Positions 19,460-28,877 of a stretch of 64,000 nucleotides of DNA are shown piece after piece. The position numbers were made by a program, and so were the translations under genes. Each line of letters starts with the position of its first letter. The stretch's first letter is position 1. This stretch comes from Saccharophagus sp. K07 (GTDB taxonomy: Bacteria > Pseudomonadota > Gammaproteobacteria > Pseudomonadales > Cellvibrionaceae): NCBI RefSeq assembly GCF_014336955.1, contig NZ_QRAI01000001.1:868001-932000 (forward strand). Direction: 5' to 3'. The notes under the pieces are model-generated. The model was not told the origin of the DNA. It made no database searches and was given only the letters and a program-made list of their open reading frames with translations.

Positions 19460-20536
19460 ATGGCTTCGTTGTTTGAATCGGTCCGCGAGCGTTTGCAGCA
19501 GGTGTCTTTGCCTCATGCCGCGGGACTCTCTTTAGCCGATGCCTTGCAAAAGGCCGATAGCAGCGGCACCTCGCTCTCCCTGCAACTTGAATTTGGCTAC
19601 CCTTTTACGCCGGATGCAGTCGTCGTCGATCAAGTCCAAAGCCTGTTTCGCCCTTCCTTTGAGCGTGTCGAGTTGCAAACCAGCTGGCGCGTAGGTCAAG
19701 TGGCGACGGTGAATAACCAGAGCGTGATCCCCGGGGTCAAAAATATCATCGCCGTCGCCTCCGGTAAGGGCGGGGTCGGCAAGTCGACGACCGCCGTCAA
19801 TCTGGCCCTGGCTTTGGCCCGGGCTGGCGCCAATGTCGGAATGCTGGATGCGGATATCTATGGGCCGAGTCAGGCGTTGATGCTCGGTGTTGCCGACAAG
19901 CGACCGGAAATGCACAGCCCCAACAAAATGTTGCCAATTCGCGCGCATGGTCTGCAGATGATCAGCATGGGCAATCTGGTGACCGAAAAAACGCCGGTCG
20001 TCTGGCGCGGCCCCATGGTCAGCGGTGCTCTGCAACAATTGCTCAACCAGACGCATTGGCAAGATGTGGACTACCTGATCGTCGATATGCCGCCCGGTAC
20101 GGGTGATATTCAATTGACCCTGGCGCAGGCGGTGCCGGTTTCCGGTGCGGTGATTGTCACCACGCCGCAGGATATTGCCTTGGCAGATGCGCGCAAAGGC
20201 ATCGAAATGTTCCGCAAGGTCAATATTCCGGTGTTGGGCATAGTGGAAAATATGTCGCTGCATATCTGCAGCAATTGCGGCCATGAGGAAGCTATTTTTG
20301 GCACTGCGGGTGGTGATCGTCTGGCCGCGCAATACGGCGTGGAAATGTTGGGCCGTCTGCCGTTGCAAATGAGCATTTGTGAGCAGACCGACAGCGGCAA
20401 TCCGCCGGTAGTGGCGGAGCCGGATTCTGCCGTTGCGCGCAATTATTGCGAGATCGCAGCCAAAGTCGGCGCGCTGCTGTGGGAAAAATCCCTGCGCGGA
20501 GAAGCGGCTCCCACAATTTCCATAAGCGACGATTGA
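19460..20536 (+). CDS. apbC: Iron-sulfur cluster carrier ATPase Mrp/ApbC
   Basis: This 358-residue P-loop protein binds and transfers Fe-S clusters. An N-terminal MIP18-like domain (residues 1-90) precedes the MinD-like ATPase with the deviant Walker [19 protein letters not shown] and MPPGTGD. The cluster-binding CSNC is seen in [10 protein letters not shown]. It lies divergently from metG, an arrangement common in gammaproteobacteria, and is followed by dcd. Confidence 0.96.
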   Translation: MASLFESVRERLQQVSLPHAAGLSLADALQKADSSGTSLSLQLEFGYPFTPDAVVVDQVQSLFRPSFERVELQTSWRVGQVATVNNQSVIPGVKNIIAVASGKGGVGKSTTAVNLALALARAGANVGMLDADIYGPSQALMLGVADKRPEMHSPNKMLPIRAHGLQMISMGNLVTEKTPVVWRGPMVSGALQQLLNQTHWQDVDYLIVDMPPGTGDIQLTLAQAVPVSGAVIVTTPQDIALADARKGIEMFRKVNIPVLGIVENMSLHICSNCGHEEAIFGTAGGDRLAAQYGVEMLGRLPLQMSICEQTDSGNPPVVAEPDSAVARNYCEIAAKVGALLWEKSLRGEAAPTISISDD

Positions 20537-20585
20537 TCGCTGGTGCAGATTTTTATTTTTGATTTCTTCTGGAGTTGTAATACCT

Positions 20586-21155
20586 ATGTCCATCAAATCG
20601 GATAAGTGGATCCGCCGCATGGCGGAACAGCACGGCATGATCGAGCCGTTTGAACCCGGCCAGGTTCGCTACGGCGCTGATGGCAATCGCCTGATTTCCT
20701 ATGGCACATCCAGCTATGGTTACGACGTTCGCTGCGCAAACGAATTCAAGATTTTTACCAACGTTCGTTCCGTGACGGTGGATCCAAAACATTTTGATGA
20801 AAACAGTTTTGTCGACGTCGAGAGCGACGTTTGCATTATTCCCCCCAATTCCTTTGCATTGGCTCGCACAGTGGAATATTTCCGGATTCCGCGCAGCGTA
20901 TTGACCGTCTGCTTGGGTAAATCCACTTACGCCCGCTGCGGCATTATTGTCAACGTAACGCCCTTGGAGCCGGAGTGGGAAGGCCACGTCACCCTCGAAT
21001 TTTCCAATACCACACCTCTGCCCGCCAAAATTTACGCCAATGAAGGTGTGGCCCAGATGTTGTTTTTCGAAAGCGACGAAGTGTGTGATACCTCTTACAA
21101 AGACCGCGGCGGAAAATATCAGGGACAACGCGGCGTGACTCTGCCGAAGACCTGA
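20586..21155 (+). CDS. dcd: dCTP deaminase
   Basis: Dcd converts dCTP to dUTP, feeding dUTPase and thymidylate synthesis. The start is ATG 20586 ([13 protein letters not shown]) with GGAG upstream, giving 189 residues, the normal length. Diagnostic segments are [18 protein letters not shown], and [18 protein letters not shown] with the catalytic glutamate. It follows mrp as in many relatives. Confidence 0.97.
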   Translation: MSIKSDKWIRRMAEQHGMIEPFEPGQVRYGADGNRLISYGTSSYGYDVRCANEFKIFTNVRSVTVDPKHFDENSFVDVESDVCIIPPNSFALARTVEYFRIPRSVLTVCLGKSTYARCGIIVNVTPLEPEWEGHVTLEFSNTTPLPAKIYANEGVAQMLFFESDEVCDTSYKDRGGKYQGQRGVTLPKT

Positions 21156-21167
21156 TGGAGACGCAAC

Positions 21168-21629
21168 GTGAGTGACGCGGGAAAATATCAGCAGCTGATG
21201 GGGCGAGTGTATTTTGTCGCGATCATTCCCTTTTTCGGTGGCGCCATCGCACCTTGGATTCTCGGTCCGGCGGCTAACGCCGAAGTGCCGATTTTTCTTT
21301 TATGGTCATTTACGGTTCTGATTTTTTGTACGGCCGGATGGCTGGGCTTTAACGCCGCAACGCGCCCTAAACTTGCCGTATTGCACACGCTGGTTGGTTT
21401 GTTGATAACCGGGTTGGCGGTCAGTGCTTTTCTTGCCGTACAACATCAAAAACAAATTGTTGCTGCCGGTATTTTTACTTTTCTGCATTGGGCCCACTTA
21501 TGGTGGGTGCGCAAAACCAATAATGTGGAAGGGGATTTTTTAAAAACCCACCAAAAATTTATTTGGACGGTATTGGCGTGTCACATGATGGTGTTGCTGA
21601 ATATGGTTTACCTGGTTAAAACGGCATAA
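21168..21629 (+). CDS. Small integral membrane protein, unknown function
   Basis: This 153-residue protein has four to five hydrophobic helices. Translation starts at GTG 21168, supported by GGAG seven bases before it; the ATG at 21154 is out of frame. Motifs worth noting are GGAIAPWILGPAA and HWAHLWWVRK. It lies 12 bases after dcd and is probably cotranscribed. The family is not recognised with certainty; a DUF3429-like protein is one possibility. Confidence 0.7.
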   Translation: MSDAGKYQQLMGRVYFVAIIPFFGGAIAPWILGPAANAEVPIFLLWSFTVLIFCTAGWLGFNAATRPKLAVLHTLVGLLITGLAVSAFLAVQHQKQIVAAGIFTFLHWAHLWWVRKTNNVEGDFLKTHQKFIWTVLACHMMVLLNMVYLVKTA

Positions 21630-21642
21630 CTTTAATCCTCGT

Positions 21643-21683
21643 TGCGGCGCGCCAGGCCCACGGTTGTGTATCTCCGCGCCGCA
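21643..21683 (+). terminator. GC-rich inverted repeat after the dcd operon
   Basis: TGCGGCGCG (21643-21651) and CGCGCCGCA (21675-21683) are perfect 9-base arms with a 23-base loop, just past the stop of the membrane-protein gene. There is no T tract, so this is a weak or Rho-assisted terminator, or another kind of palindrome. Confidence 0.4.
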
Positions 21684-21826
21684 GAAGTCCTTACTAAAAA
21701 CTTACCAAGGCAAGAAACTCCTACCTTTCGCATACCCTCCAATCATTTCTGTTTTTAAAGGATTTTCCCTAAACGGCAACTTCCGTATGTTCTTCTGACC
21801 TCCACAAACACATCAGGAGAACCAAG

Positions 21827-23037
21827 ATGAAATTGCTAAACGAGTTCCATAAAGGTGCTGTTGCGTTTTTTCGGTCTGGAATAAAAGCGTTGTGTTGCAA
21901 GATTCTAAATGGCATTTGGATCAGCTTGCTGACGGTCGTCTGTGCGTATGCGGAACCGCGTGCAACAGAGGTGGGAAATTACGATGGCGACCCAACCAAA
22001 ACGTGGGACGGAGTGGTGAAGGCGGGTGTGCAGGTGCGCACTTTCACTCAGCCCGATCTGCTCAATCCTGACCAGGCGGTGCTGCGGCGCTATTTGCAAT
22101 ATGTGCCGAAAGGTCTGCACCGCCATGGAAAATATCCACTCGTCATTATGCTCCCCGGTGCGAGCCTGAGCGCGGAAGTAGGGCGCGAATGGGATTGGGG
22201 TGATCGTGTCGAGCGGCTGGCGGACAGGGAAAAATTCCTGCTGGTCTACGCCAACTCCTATGCTCCGAGTGATTTGACTAACGACAACCCGAACGATCCT
22301 TTTTTTGCCAACGGCGGTTACTGGCGCGCCTGTTTCAATAAACCTGGCACTGGACCCGAATTTTTTTCCGTCGATGATGTGGACTATCTGAAAACGGTCA
22401 TTCGCAAGGTTCAACAAGAAGGTCTGCCGGTAGACAAAAAACGGATTTATTTGATGGGCATGTCCAACGGCGGTGAAATGGTCCAGCGCGCTGCGCGGGA
22501 AATGCCGGAGCTGCTCGCGGGAGTGGGGGCCGTTATGCCGGTGTATTCCTTGCCGGCCAATGTGGAGTGGTTCGCCTGTGGTCAGCGCCCGCAGCTTCCA
22601 TTGGATATGATGTTTATCTACAGCCCCGGAGATACATTGCTGGAGCGCATTTTTGCCGATGCCGGCTTCGCCTACTCCGAGTTGATGCAGGATTCTCTCA
22701 CCGCTTGGCGTGAGGCGTTAAAAATTCCAGAACAGCGCAAAAAAATAAGCTTCCTTCCCAATCGCCATATCGAAGGCAAAGGTTATTGCCCGTCCGACGA
22801 TAGTGCTCCATGGGCACAAGCCTCGGTGAATTCCAGCATCATTCGCTATGACTATCCTAGAGGCGCGTCAGGTGCGCGGTTGGCCGTTTTGGAAATTGTT
22901 TCCGCCGCTGGTCACGCTTGGCCAAATCATGCCCCACGCCTGTCGATATTGCGGTACAGCCTTACAATGGTTTTCGCAATCAAGATATAGATGCGGAAAA
23001 AGTGATCTGGGAATTTTTTAAGAAAGGACGTAAATGA
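21827..23037 (+). CDS. PHB depolymerase/LpqC-like secreted esterase, frameshifted near its end
   Basis: The continuous frame ends at 22990. The C-terminus expected of the family (PYNGFRNQDIDAEKVIWEFF) is in another frame that stops at 23037, so the gene is interrupted at the CCCC run 22932-22935; one more C restores it. An N-terminal hydrophobic stretch (WISLLTVVCAYAEP) suggests export. The alpha/beta-hydrolase nucleophile elbow is GMSNGGE, and the catalytic His lies in AAGHAWP, just before the break. It belongs to the poly(3-hydroxybutyrate) depolymerase/feruloyl esterase-like family; the substrate is unknown. A promoter gap and an AGGAG site precede the ATG. Confidence 0.75.
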
Positions 23038-23133
23038 TATGGATTAAGCTGCTGCGTAATTCGCTGATATGGCAGTATGCAGCAGCGTTGATTTCATTTT
23101 TTATTTGGTGACTCGAATCTCAGAAAGCGAGAA

Positions 23134-23769
23134 TTAGATTTTTCTCGCTCTATATTGCTCAGGAATCTGTTCTGCGGAATTGATAATCGGTGTGAGCTGT
23201 TTCAGCAGGCCGTCATGAATGTCGTAAATCCAGCCATGAATGGATAATTCCTGCCCCGCATCCCAGGCGTTCTGCACAATATTGGTATGGGAGACGTTGG
23301 CAACTTGTTGCGCGACATTGAGTTCGCACAGCAAATTGACTTTTTCGCGTAAGGTCAGGGAATCATTGAATTGCTCGCGATTGTTGTAATAAACATCGCG
23401 AATATTGCGCAGCCAGTTGTCCACCAGACCGTATTGACGATCTCCCAATGCCGCTTGCACACCACCGCAGCCGTAGTGGCCGCACACAATAATGTGTTTG
23501 ATTTTGAGTACGGATACCGCGTAGTGCAACACGGAGAGACAGTTGAGATCAGTGTGAACAACGGCGTTGGCGACATTGCGATGGACAAACAATTCACCCG
23601 GCAGAAGGCCGACGATTTCATTGGCAGGGACCCGGCTGTCGGAGCAGCCAATCCAGAGAAATTCTGGCGATTGTTGTTTCGAGAGCTTTTCGAAGAAGGT
23701 TGGATCCTGTGATTTGATGTCTTCGGCCCAGCGGACGTTGTTTTCAAATAGAAAGCGCAAATCAGTCAT
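23134..23769 (-). CDS. can: Beta-class carbonic anhydrase
   Basis: This enzyme interconverts CO2 and bicarbonate. The start at ATG 23769 (MTDLRFLFENNVRWAED) gives 211 residues, the normal length; longer frames lack support. Zinc ligands and the Asp-Arg dyad are in CSDSRVPANEI, with the remaining ligands in HIIVCGHYGCGGV. It is divergent from sbcB. Confidence 0.96.
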   Translation of the reverse strand: MTDLRFLFENNVRWAEDIKSQDPTFFEKLSKQQSPEFLWIGCSDSRVPANEIVGLLPGELFVHRNVANAVVHTDLNCLSVLHYAVSVLKIKHIIVCGHYGCGGVQAALGDRQYGLVDNWLRNIRDVYYNNREQFNDSLTLREKVNLLCELNVAQQVANVSHTNIVQNAWDAGQELSIHGWIYDIHDGLLKQLTPIINSAEQIPEQYRARKI

Positions 23770-23880
23770 AGATCCGGTTCCAGATTGGCGAGCTATAGGC
23801 AAAACGGCAAAGGACCGCAGTATAACGAAAACGGGTTGGCCATGCTAAGCTTTGTCGCTTGCAAGAGACGAGCCGAGATT

Positions 23881-25326
23881 ATGGGCACATTTTATTGGCA
23901 TGATTACGAAACCTGGGGAACGGATCCGTCAGTCGACAGGCCGGTGCAATTCGCCGGTGTACGCACGGACGAAGACCTCAATATCATCAGCGAACCTCTG
24001 CGGCTCTATTGCCGTCCCGCGCCGGATATTCTGCCCCATCCTGAAGCTTGTCTTGTCACCGGCATAGCGCCGCAAAAAGCTTTGGATGAAGGTGCTACGG
24101 AGGCGGAGTTTATTGCGCGCATTCACGCCGAGCTGGCTCAGCCTGGCACCTGCGGCGTAGGTTATAACTCCATTCGCTTCGATGACGAAGTTACGCGCTA
24201 TACCCTATATCGCAATTTCTATGATCCTTACGAGCGGGAATGGGCCAATGGCAACAGCCGCTGGGACATTATTGATATGGTGCGCTTGTGTTACGCGCTG
24301 CGGCCGGAGGGGATCGAGTGGCCGGTGGTCGATGGTCGGGTCAGTTTCCGCCTGGAGCTTCTCACCGCCGCTAATGGCATTGGCCATCAACATGCGCACG
24401 ATGCGTATTCCGATGTGGAAGCGACCATTCAGTTGGCGCGCTTGATCCGAAGTCGGCAGCCCGCTTTGTACGATTATGTATTGCAGTACAAAGGCAAAAA
24501 TAAAGTCGCGGAATTGATCGATTTGGTTAATCGCAAACCGCTGCTGCATATTTCGTCAAAATTTTCTTCTGAAAATGGCTGTGCTGGTTTGGTTATGCCG
24601 CTCGCCATGCATCCGACGAATAAAAACGCCGTTATTGTATTTAATCTTTCTGCTGATCCAAGCGATTTGATCAATCTGGATGCAGACAGCATCGCTGAGC
24701 GGGTTTTTACTTCTCAGGATGACTTGCCGGAAGGGCAGGAGCGCATTCCGTTGAAATGTATTCATTTAAATAAATGTCCGATTTTGGCTACGCCGAAATT
24801 ATTGAATGACGATGTTGCCCGCCGTTTAAAAATCGACAAGGAAAAATGTGAAAACCATTGGCGGCAATTGCTGGGTGTGGACTTGAAGCAAAAAGTGCAG
24901 CAAGTCATGAGCACAGGATTTGCGCCGCGTCGCGATCCGGAGAGGCAGTTGTACGAGGGGTTTATCTCCGATCAGGATAAGCCCGTTATGGCACAAGTGC
25001 GTGCAGCGGATGCCAGGATTCTGGCAACACAAAATTTTGTTTTTCGCGATAAGCGCCTGCAGGAAATGCTATGGCGCTATAAAGCGCGCAACTATCCGTC
25101 CAGCTTGAGCGAAATCGAAAGGCATCAGTGGCTGGAATTTTGTCGCGAGCGTTTGCAAAACGGTGATGAAGGTATTCTGTCGATCAGCCAGCTGCAGGAA
25201 AAAATTCGCCAGATCGACGAAACTCGCGAATTGAACAAAGACCAAAAAATCGTACTTCAGCAATTGTTTCGCTACAGTCGCGCGCTGACGCAGGAGTATC
25301 AGATTGGGTCTAAGTGCTGCTGGTAA
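23881..25326 (+). CDS. sbcB: Exodeoxyribonuclease I
   Basis: ExoI degrades single-stranded DNA 3' to 5' in recombination and mismatch repair. Starting at ATG 23881 (MGTFYWHDYETWG) gives 481 residues, matching the family; upstream in-frame starts are not needed. The DEDDh exonuclease motifs are visible: HDYETWG (Exo I), GYNSIRFDDE (Exo II) and HDAYSDVEAT (Exo III). The C-terminal ExoI-specific domain follows (KARNYPSSLSEIE). Confidence 0.96.
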   Translation: MGTFYWHDYETWGTDPSVDRPVQFAGVRTDEDLNIISEPLRLYCRPAPDILPHPEACLVTGIAPQKALDEGATEAEFIARIHAELAQPGTCGVGYNSIRFDDEVTRYTLYRNFYDPYEREWANGNSRWDIIDMVRLCYALRPEGIEWPVVDGRVSFRLELLTAANGIGHQHAHDAYSDVEATIQLARLIRSRQPALYDYVLQYKGKNKVAELIDLVNRKPLLHISSKFSSENGCAGLVMPLAMHPTNKNAVIVFNLSADPSDLINLDADSIAERVFTSQDDLPEGQERIPLKCIHLNKCPILATPKLLNDDVARRLKIDKEKCENHWRQLLGVDLKQKVQQVMSTGFAPRRDPERQLYEGFISDQDKPVMAQVRAADARILATQNFVFRDKRLQEMLWRYKARNYPSSLSEIERHQWLEFCRERLQNGDEGILSISQLQEKIRQIDETRELNKDQKIVLQQLFRYSRALTQEYQIGSKCCW

Positions 25327-25354
25327 CAAGAAAGAATTTGAGTGATAAGAGTCA

Positions 25355-25693
25355 ATGAAAACAATTGAATTATTAAATGCCAGCGAAGCTGAGTTGGTGC
25401 CGCAATTGCGTGACATGAAGCTCAAGGAGCTGGAGCGTCATGCGACAAAATTGTTAAAGAAATTGAATGCGGATTATGCGACGGTTTTGGCTGCAGTTAC
25501 ACGAGCTGTGCCGGATTTGGCAAAAACCGAAAATGCGTTCGCCCGTATTCAGCAAGTGATTCGCGAGCACTCAGGTGGCAATTCGAGTGAAAAAAACGAT
25601 GTGCAGGATGAGCGGCATATAGTTGAACGCGCGGCTGTCATTATGATTGTGCTAATTAAAAAGCAATTTCTCAAAATCCACGAGCGGTCTTAA
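25355..25693 (+). CDS. Small hypothetical protein
   Basis: This 112-residue protein is helical, basic and coiled-coil-like (MKLKELERHATKLLKKLN). There is no signal peptide or recognised domain. It starts 28 bases after sbcB and may be cotranscribed with it. The last third (IVERAAVIMIVLIKKQF) is oddly hydrophobic and ends abruptly. It is unrecognised. Confidence 0.5.
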   Translation: MKTIELLNASEAELVPQLRDMKLKELERHATKLLKKLNADYATVLAAVTRAVPDLAKTENAFARIQQVIREHSGGNSSEKNDVQDERHIVERAAVIMIVLIKKQFLKIHERS

Positions 25694-25724
25694 AACTGCC
25701 GTCTTTCAAATAGGGTGTGATGCC

Positions 25725-26651
25725 ATGAGCAGTGAATCGCCAAAAGATTTTGCCTCGTCTTTGGAATGCCCGGCGGCTGTAAAGCCGGTTCTCGAGCGGG
25801 TAACGCCGCATGTCACGGATGTGGGCGGTATTGCGGTCAATCGGGTTTTGCCGAGACGTGCGCGCCGGTTGGTGGGTTCCTGGTGTTTTCTCGATCATAT
25901 AGGTCCTCTGCGGAATGCCGCGATTGATCTCCATGTTGGCGAGCATCCGCATATTGGTTTGCAAACCTTTACTTGGATGATGGAGGGGGAAATTCTGCAT
26001 CGCGACAGCCTCGGCAGCGATCAGGTCATTCGCCCAGGGCAAGTGAATTTAATGACAGCGGGCCGGGGTATTGCCCATACGGAAGATGCTTTGCCCGGAC
26101 AAAATGCGATACACGCCGCGCAGTTGTGGATTGCCTTGCCGAAGGAACAGGCGGATACAGAGCCGCGTTTTGACCATTATGCGGACTTGCCGAAATGGCA
26201 GGCGCAGAACGCGGAATTGACCTTGCTGATTGGCGAATATGCGAATAAAACCGCGCCCACTTTGCGCTTTTCTCCCATAGTTGGAGTGGATCTGCAAATT
26301 CTTGCTGCGGGCGAAACCATCTTGGAATTGCGCGAGGATTTTGAATACGGACTTTTACCTTTGTCCGGTTCATTGAATATTGAAGGCGAAACCTTTGCTG
26401 AAAATGATTTAGCCTATCTCGGCTGCGGGCGGCGCAGTTTAACTATTTCGACAACTGGCCCCAGCCGCGCATTATTGGTCGGCGGTGCGCCGGTAACCGA
26501 CGAAGTCTTAATCTGGTGGAATTTTGTCGGTCATGATCGCGCGACGATTATCCAGGCGCAGGAAGATTGGTTGGCGAAGAGCGGCCGTTTTGCGCCGGTG
26601 CCAGGGGCGACCAAACGGCTCGCGCCGCCCCCGATCCCATGGAGGTCTTGA
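25725..26651 (+). CDS. Pirin family protein
   Basis: This 308-residue bicupin of the pirin family is a metal-binding protein; some members are quercetinases or redox-linked regulators. Metal ligands are in GEHPHIGLQTFTW and the family block MTAGRGIAHTE. The C-terminal cupin carries LLVGGAP. The gene meets the GFA gene tail to tail with no gap. Confidence 0.92.
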   Translation: MSSESPKDFASSLECPAAVKPVLERVTPHVTDVGGIAVNRVLPRRARRLVGSWCFLDHIGPLRNAAIDLHVGEHPHIGLQTFTWMMEGEILHRDSLGSDQVIRPGQVNLMTAGRGIAHTEDALPGQNAIHAAQLWIALPKEQADTEPRFDHYADLPKWQAQNAELTLLIGEYANKTAPTLRFSPIVGVDLQILAAGETILELREDFEYGLLPLSGSLNIEGETFAENDLAYLGCGRRSLTISTTGPSRALLVGGAPVTDEVLIWWNFVGHDRATIIQAQEDWLAKSGRFAPVPGATKRLAPPPIPWRS

Positions 26652-26999
26652 TCAGGAATTTCTGCCGTCGTAGGGAATGCGTGTCAGCTTATCCAAATCA
26701 ATGCCCTCAATGCAGCGAACATTGATCGCAGCGGTGGTATTTCCTTGCGGATCTTTACCAAATCCAAACGGTGCACAGCCGCATACGGGGCAGAAGTGAT
26801 GTTGAATAACATGGCGATTGAAGGTGTAAGTCGCCATATCTTCTTCAGGGGTCAAAAGTTTTACCTGATCGCGCCCGGTAAACCACAATAGATAACCTTT
26901 GCGCTGGCAATGTGAGCAATTGCACTCAATGACATCGCCGAGTTGGCCTTCCACTTCGAATGAGATTCTGCCGCAGTGGCAACTGCCTTTCTGAGTCAT
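26652..26999 (-). CDS. GFA/CENP-V family zinc protein
   Basis: This 115-residue protein from ATG 26999 (MTQKGSCHCGRISFEV) belongs to the glutathione-dependent formaldehyde-activating family. Zinc ligands are CHCG, CNCSHC and CPVCG. Members bind small thiol adducts, but the reaction here is unknown. It lies last in line behind the ECF42-associated genes and may be read from the same transcript or separately, since a hairpin stands 30 bases upstream. Confidence 0.9.
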   Translation of the reverse strand: MTQKGSCHCGRISFEVEGQLGDVIECNCSHCQRKGYLLWFTGRDQVKLLTPEEDMATYTFNRHVIQHHFCPVCGCAPFGFGKDPQGNTTAAINVRCIEGIDLDKLTRIPYDGRNS

Positions 27000-27029
27000 T
27001 GGATTTTCCTCGTTATTCAAAAGACGCAA

Positions 27030-27054
27030 TCACCGGCATTAGTATGGCCGGTGA
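27030..27054 (-). terminator. Hairpin between VOC and GFA genes
   Basis: TCACCGGC (27030-27037) and GCCGGTGA (27047-27054) form an 8-bp stem with a 9-base loop. A short CTTTTG follows on the minus strand. It could end or attenuate the sigma-factor-linked operon before the GFA gene. Confidence 0.5.
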
Positions 27055-27105
27055 CAAATGATTTTCTCGGATGCGGTTGAGATGTGCAATCGTCGGATTG
27101 GTGCG

Positions 27106-27510
27106 TCAGGATGGGATAGCTGCGGGGTCCATATAGGATAATTCCCAAACGTGACCATCCGGATCTTTAAAGCTGTGCAAATACATAAATCCGTAATCCG
27201 TTGGATCGCGATAAACAGAGCCGCCGTTGGCAACTGCTTTTTTTACCAGCTCGTCTATTTCTTCTCTGCTATTACAGCTAAGGCAAAGCAGTACTTCGGT
27301 AGCCTTGTTTGCATCGCTGACAGGATGAGGTGAAAAGGATGTGAATTTTTCTTCAGTCAGCAGCATGGTGTAAATGTCTTCGCTGATGACAATGCAGGCC
27401 GCAGTCGCATCGGTAAAGTGTTGGTTGAGAGAAAACCCCAATGCCAGAAAAAACGCGATTGAATGATCGAGATTTTTTACTGGCAGGTTGACGAAAATTT
27501 TGCGGTTCAT
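27106..27510 (-). CDS. VOC family (glyoxalase/bleomycin resistance-like) protein
   Basis: This 134-residue vicinal oxygen chelate protein has paired beta-alpha-beta-beta-beta modules: KIFVNLPVKNLDHSIAFF at the start and YLHSFKDPDGHVWELSYM at the end, the latter with the conserved glutamate. The first metal ligand position is replaced, as in many YaeR/PhnB-like members. It is coregulated, by position, with the YCII proteins; such genes are commonly found beside ECF42 and ECF41 sigma factors. Confidence 0.9.
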   Translation of the reverse strand: MNRKIFVNLPVKNLDHSIAFFLALGFSLNQHFTDATAACIVISEDIYTMLLTEEKFTSFSPHPVSDANKATEVLLCLSCNSREEIDELVKKAVANGGSVYRDPTDYGFMYLHSFKDPDGHVWELSYMDPAAIPS

Positions 27511-27528
27511 GGTTCATTCTCCGTAATG

Positions 27529-28395
27529 TCAATTTTGAATGGGAATCCAGATTTCCGTTCCACCTAATCCGGTCTGCGGATTGTATTCCTCGGTATAACG
27601 TTCATATGAAGGTGCATTAGCCGCTTGCAAGCCGGATGCGGGCAGCCATTTTTGCCAAATCGCGCCTATGGTATCGGCAATAGTGGAAATATGGCCGGGG
27701 TGGATAAATACGGCGTAGTGTTGCGGTGCTAATTCGAGACGCGTGAATCCGGGTGGCAGGTCGTGTTTGCCATCGACTTCCACTGCGGTTGCATAATCGA
27801 AGGAGTCGATATTGGCGAAAGTGCAAATGCCGTAAGAATCCTTGCCAATTTGCCCCGGCACCTTGCCCAAATAAGGGGAAAAATCAATCCATTGTTGCGG
27901 AATTGTGTCGCGCTTGCTGAAGGAATAAGTGCGGCTGATTCCGGCAAATGTGCGTGCAGGTTTCTTCTCCCAGCGGTCTGGCTCGGGAACCTGCGCGCGC
28001 ATTTGATCTTCCCGCTCGCGCAATTCCGGCGTCATGGCATCACCAAAATCCTCCGCAGTAAATATCGGTCGAATTTCGATTTCTGAATCTTCCGGCATAG
28101 GGTTGGGGCAGCGTTTTACCCATTCGATGGCTTCTTCCATGGATTTCACCTGCCACAACCAATAACCGGAAATGACTTCGTTGGTGGGAAATGGTCCGTG
28201 TTTAACGGAGCGATTTTTTCCGGAAAAAACAACGCGCGCACCTTTGTTGCTTGGGTGAAAGCCGTCCCCGCCCAGCATAATTCCCGCATCAATTAATTGC
28301 TGGTTGTATTCCATCATTGCGGTTATCAATTCTTCACTGGGCATCAAGCCCGCTTCGGATGACGCTGTTGCTCTAACAAATACGATAACTTTCAT
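27529..28395 (-). CDS. YCII (DGPF)-domain protein fused to a GyrI-like effector-binding domain
   Basis: This is a two-domain fusion. Residues 1-115 are a YCII-related/DGPF domain (MKVIVFVRATASSEAG, HGPFPTNEVISGYWLW, IEIRPIF). Residues about 145-288 are a GyrI-like small-molecule-binding domain (ARTFAGISRTYSF ... LEIWIPI-type end with YNPQTGLGGTEIWIPI). The GyrI-like half resembles the ligand domain of multidrug-sensing regulators but has no DNA-binding part. It lies 17 bases after the single-domain YCII gene. Confidence 0.9.
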   Translation of the reverse strand: MKVIVFVRATASSEAGLMPSEELITAMMEYNQQLIDAGIMLGGDGFHPSNKGARVVFSGKNRSVKHGPFPTNEVISGYWLWQVKSMEEAIEWVKRCPNPMPEDSEIEIRPIFTAEDFGDAMTPELREREDQMRAQVPEPDRWEKKPARTFAGISRTYSFSKRDTIPQQWIDFSPYLGKVPGQIGKDSYGICTFANIDSFDYATAVEVDGKHDLPPGFTRLELAPQHYAVFIHPGHISTIADTIGAIWQKWLPASGLQAANAPSYERYTEEYNPQTGLGGTEIWIPIQN

Positions 28396-28412
28396 GCCTC
28401 TACCTTAATTGC

Positions 28413-28775
28413 CTAATTGTTAATTACAGGGAGATTATCGAGGTGAAAAATAGGGCGGATTTCCACAGTACCTTTGCGCGCGCCGGGAATTTTGCTAGCG
28501 ATGTCGATGGCTTCATCCAGATTATCGACGTCGACTATGTAGTAGCCGCCCAGCTGCTCACGCGTTTCCGCAAAGGGACCATCGGTAATTAGCGTTTTGC
28601 CATCGCGCACCCGAACGCTGGTGGCAGTATCGACATAATGCAGCGGGGATGCACTGATGAATTTTCCCTGGGTGTGTAATTGATGCGTCAGTTGCACAGA
28701 TTCTTCCATGCACTTGGCCCTTTCTTCTTCGGTCCAAAGGGACTCGGCGCTATAGATCAACATCATGTATTTCAT
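28413..28775 (-). CDS. YCII-related (DGPF) protein
   Basis: This 120-residue protein has the signature core ITDGPFAETREQLGGYYIVD and ends with VEIRPIF, typical of DGPF proteins. Such proteins are the conserved genomic partners of ECF42 sigma factors; their biochemical role is unknown. It is first of the genes downstream of the promoter at 28828-28854. Confidence 0.93.
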   Translation of the reverse strand: MKYMMLIYSAESLWTEEERAKCMEESVQLTHQLHTQGKFISASPLHYVDTATSVRVRDGKTLITDGPFAETREQLGGYYIVDVDNLDEAIDIASKIPGARKGTVEIRPIFHLDNLPVINN

Positions 28776-28827
28776 AAGCTTTACCTTTTGTGCTAACAGG
28801 GTGTATAGGTGCTGGTTGTGCTCACTA

Positions 28828-28854
28828 GTCGAACATGAAGACTGAGAATCGACA
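28828..28854 (-). promoter_or_regulatory. Candidate ECF42 promoter of the YCII operon
   Basis: On the minus strand TGTCGA (28849-28854) is followed after 17 bases by CGAC (28828-28831). Published ECF42 promoters have TGTCGA at -35 and CGA/TC at -10, as recalled from the Streptomyces work. The site lies in the 100-base gap between the sigma gene and the YCII gene and points at the latter, so the sigma factor probably controls these genes. Confidence 0.6.
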
Positions 28855-28877
28855 AAAGCAAAAAATATTTTTGCCGC

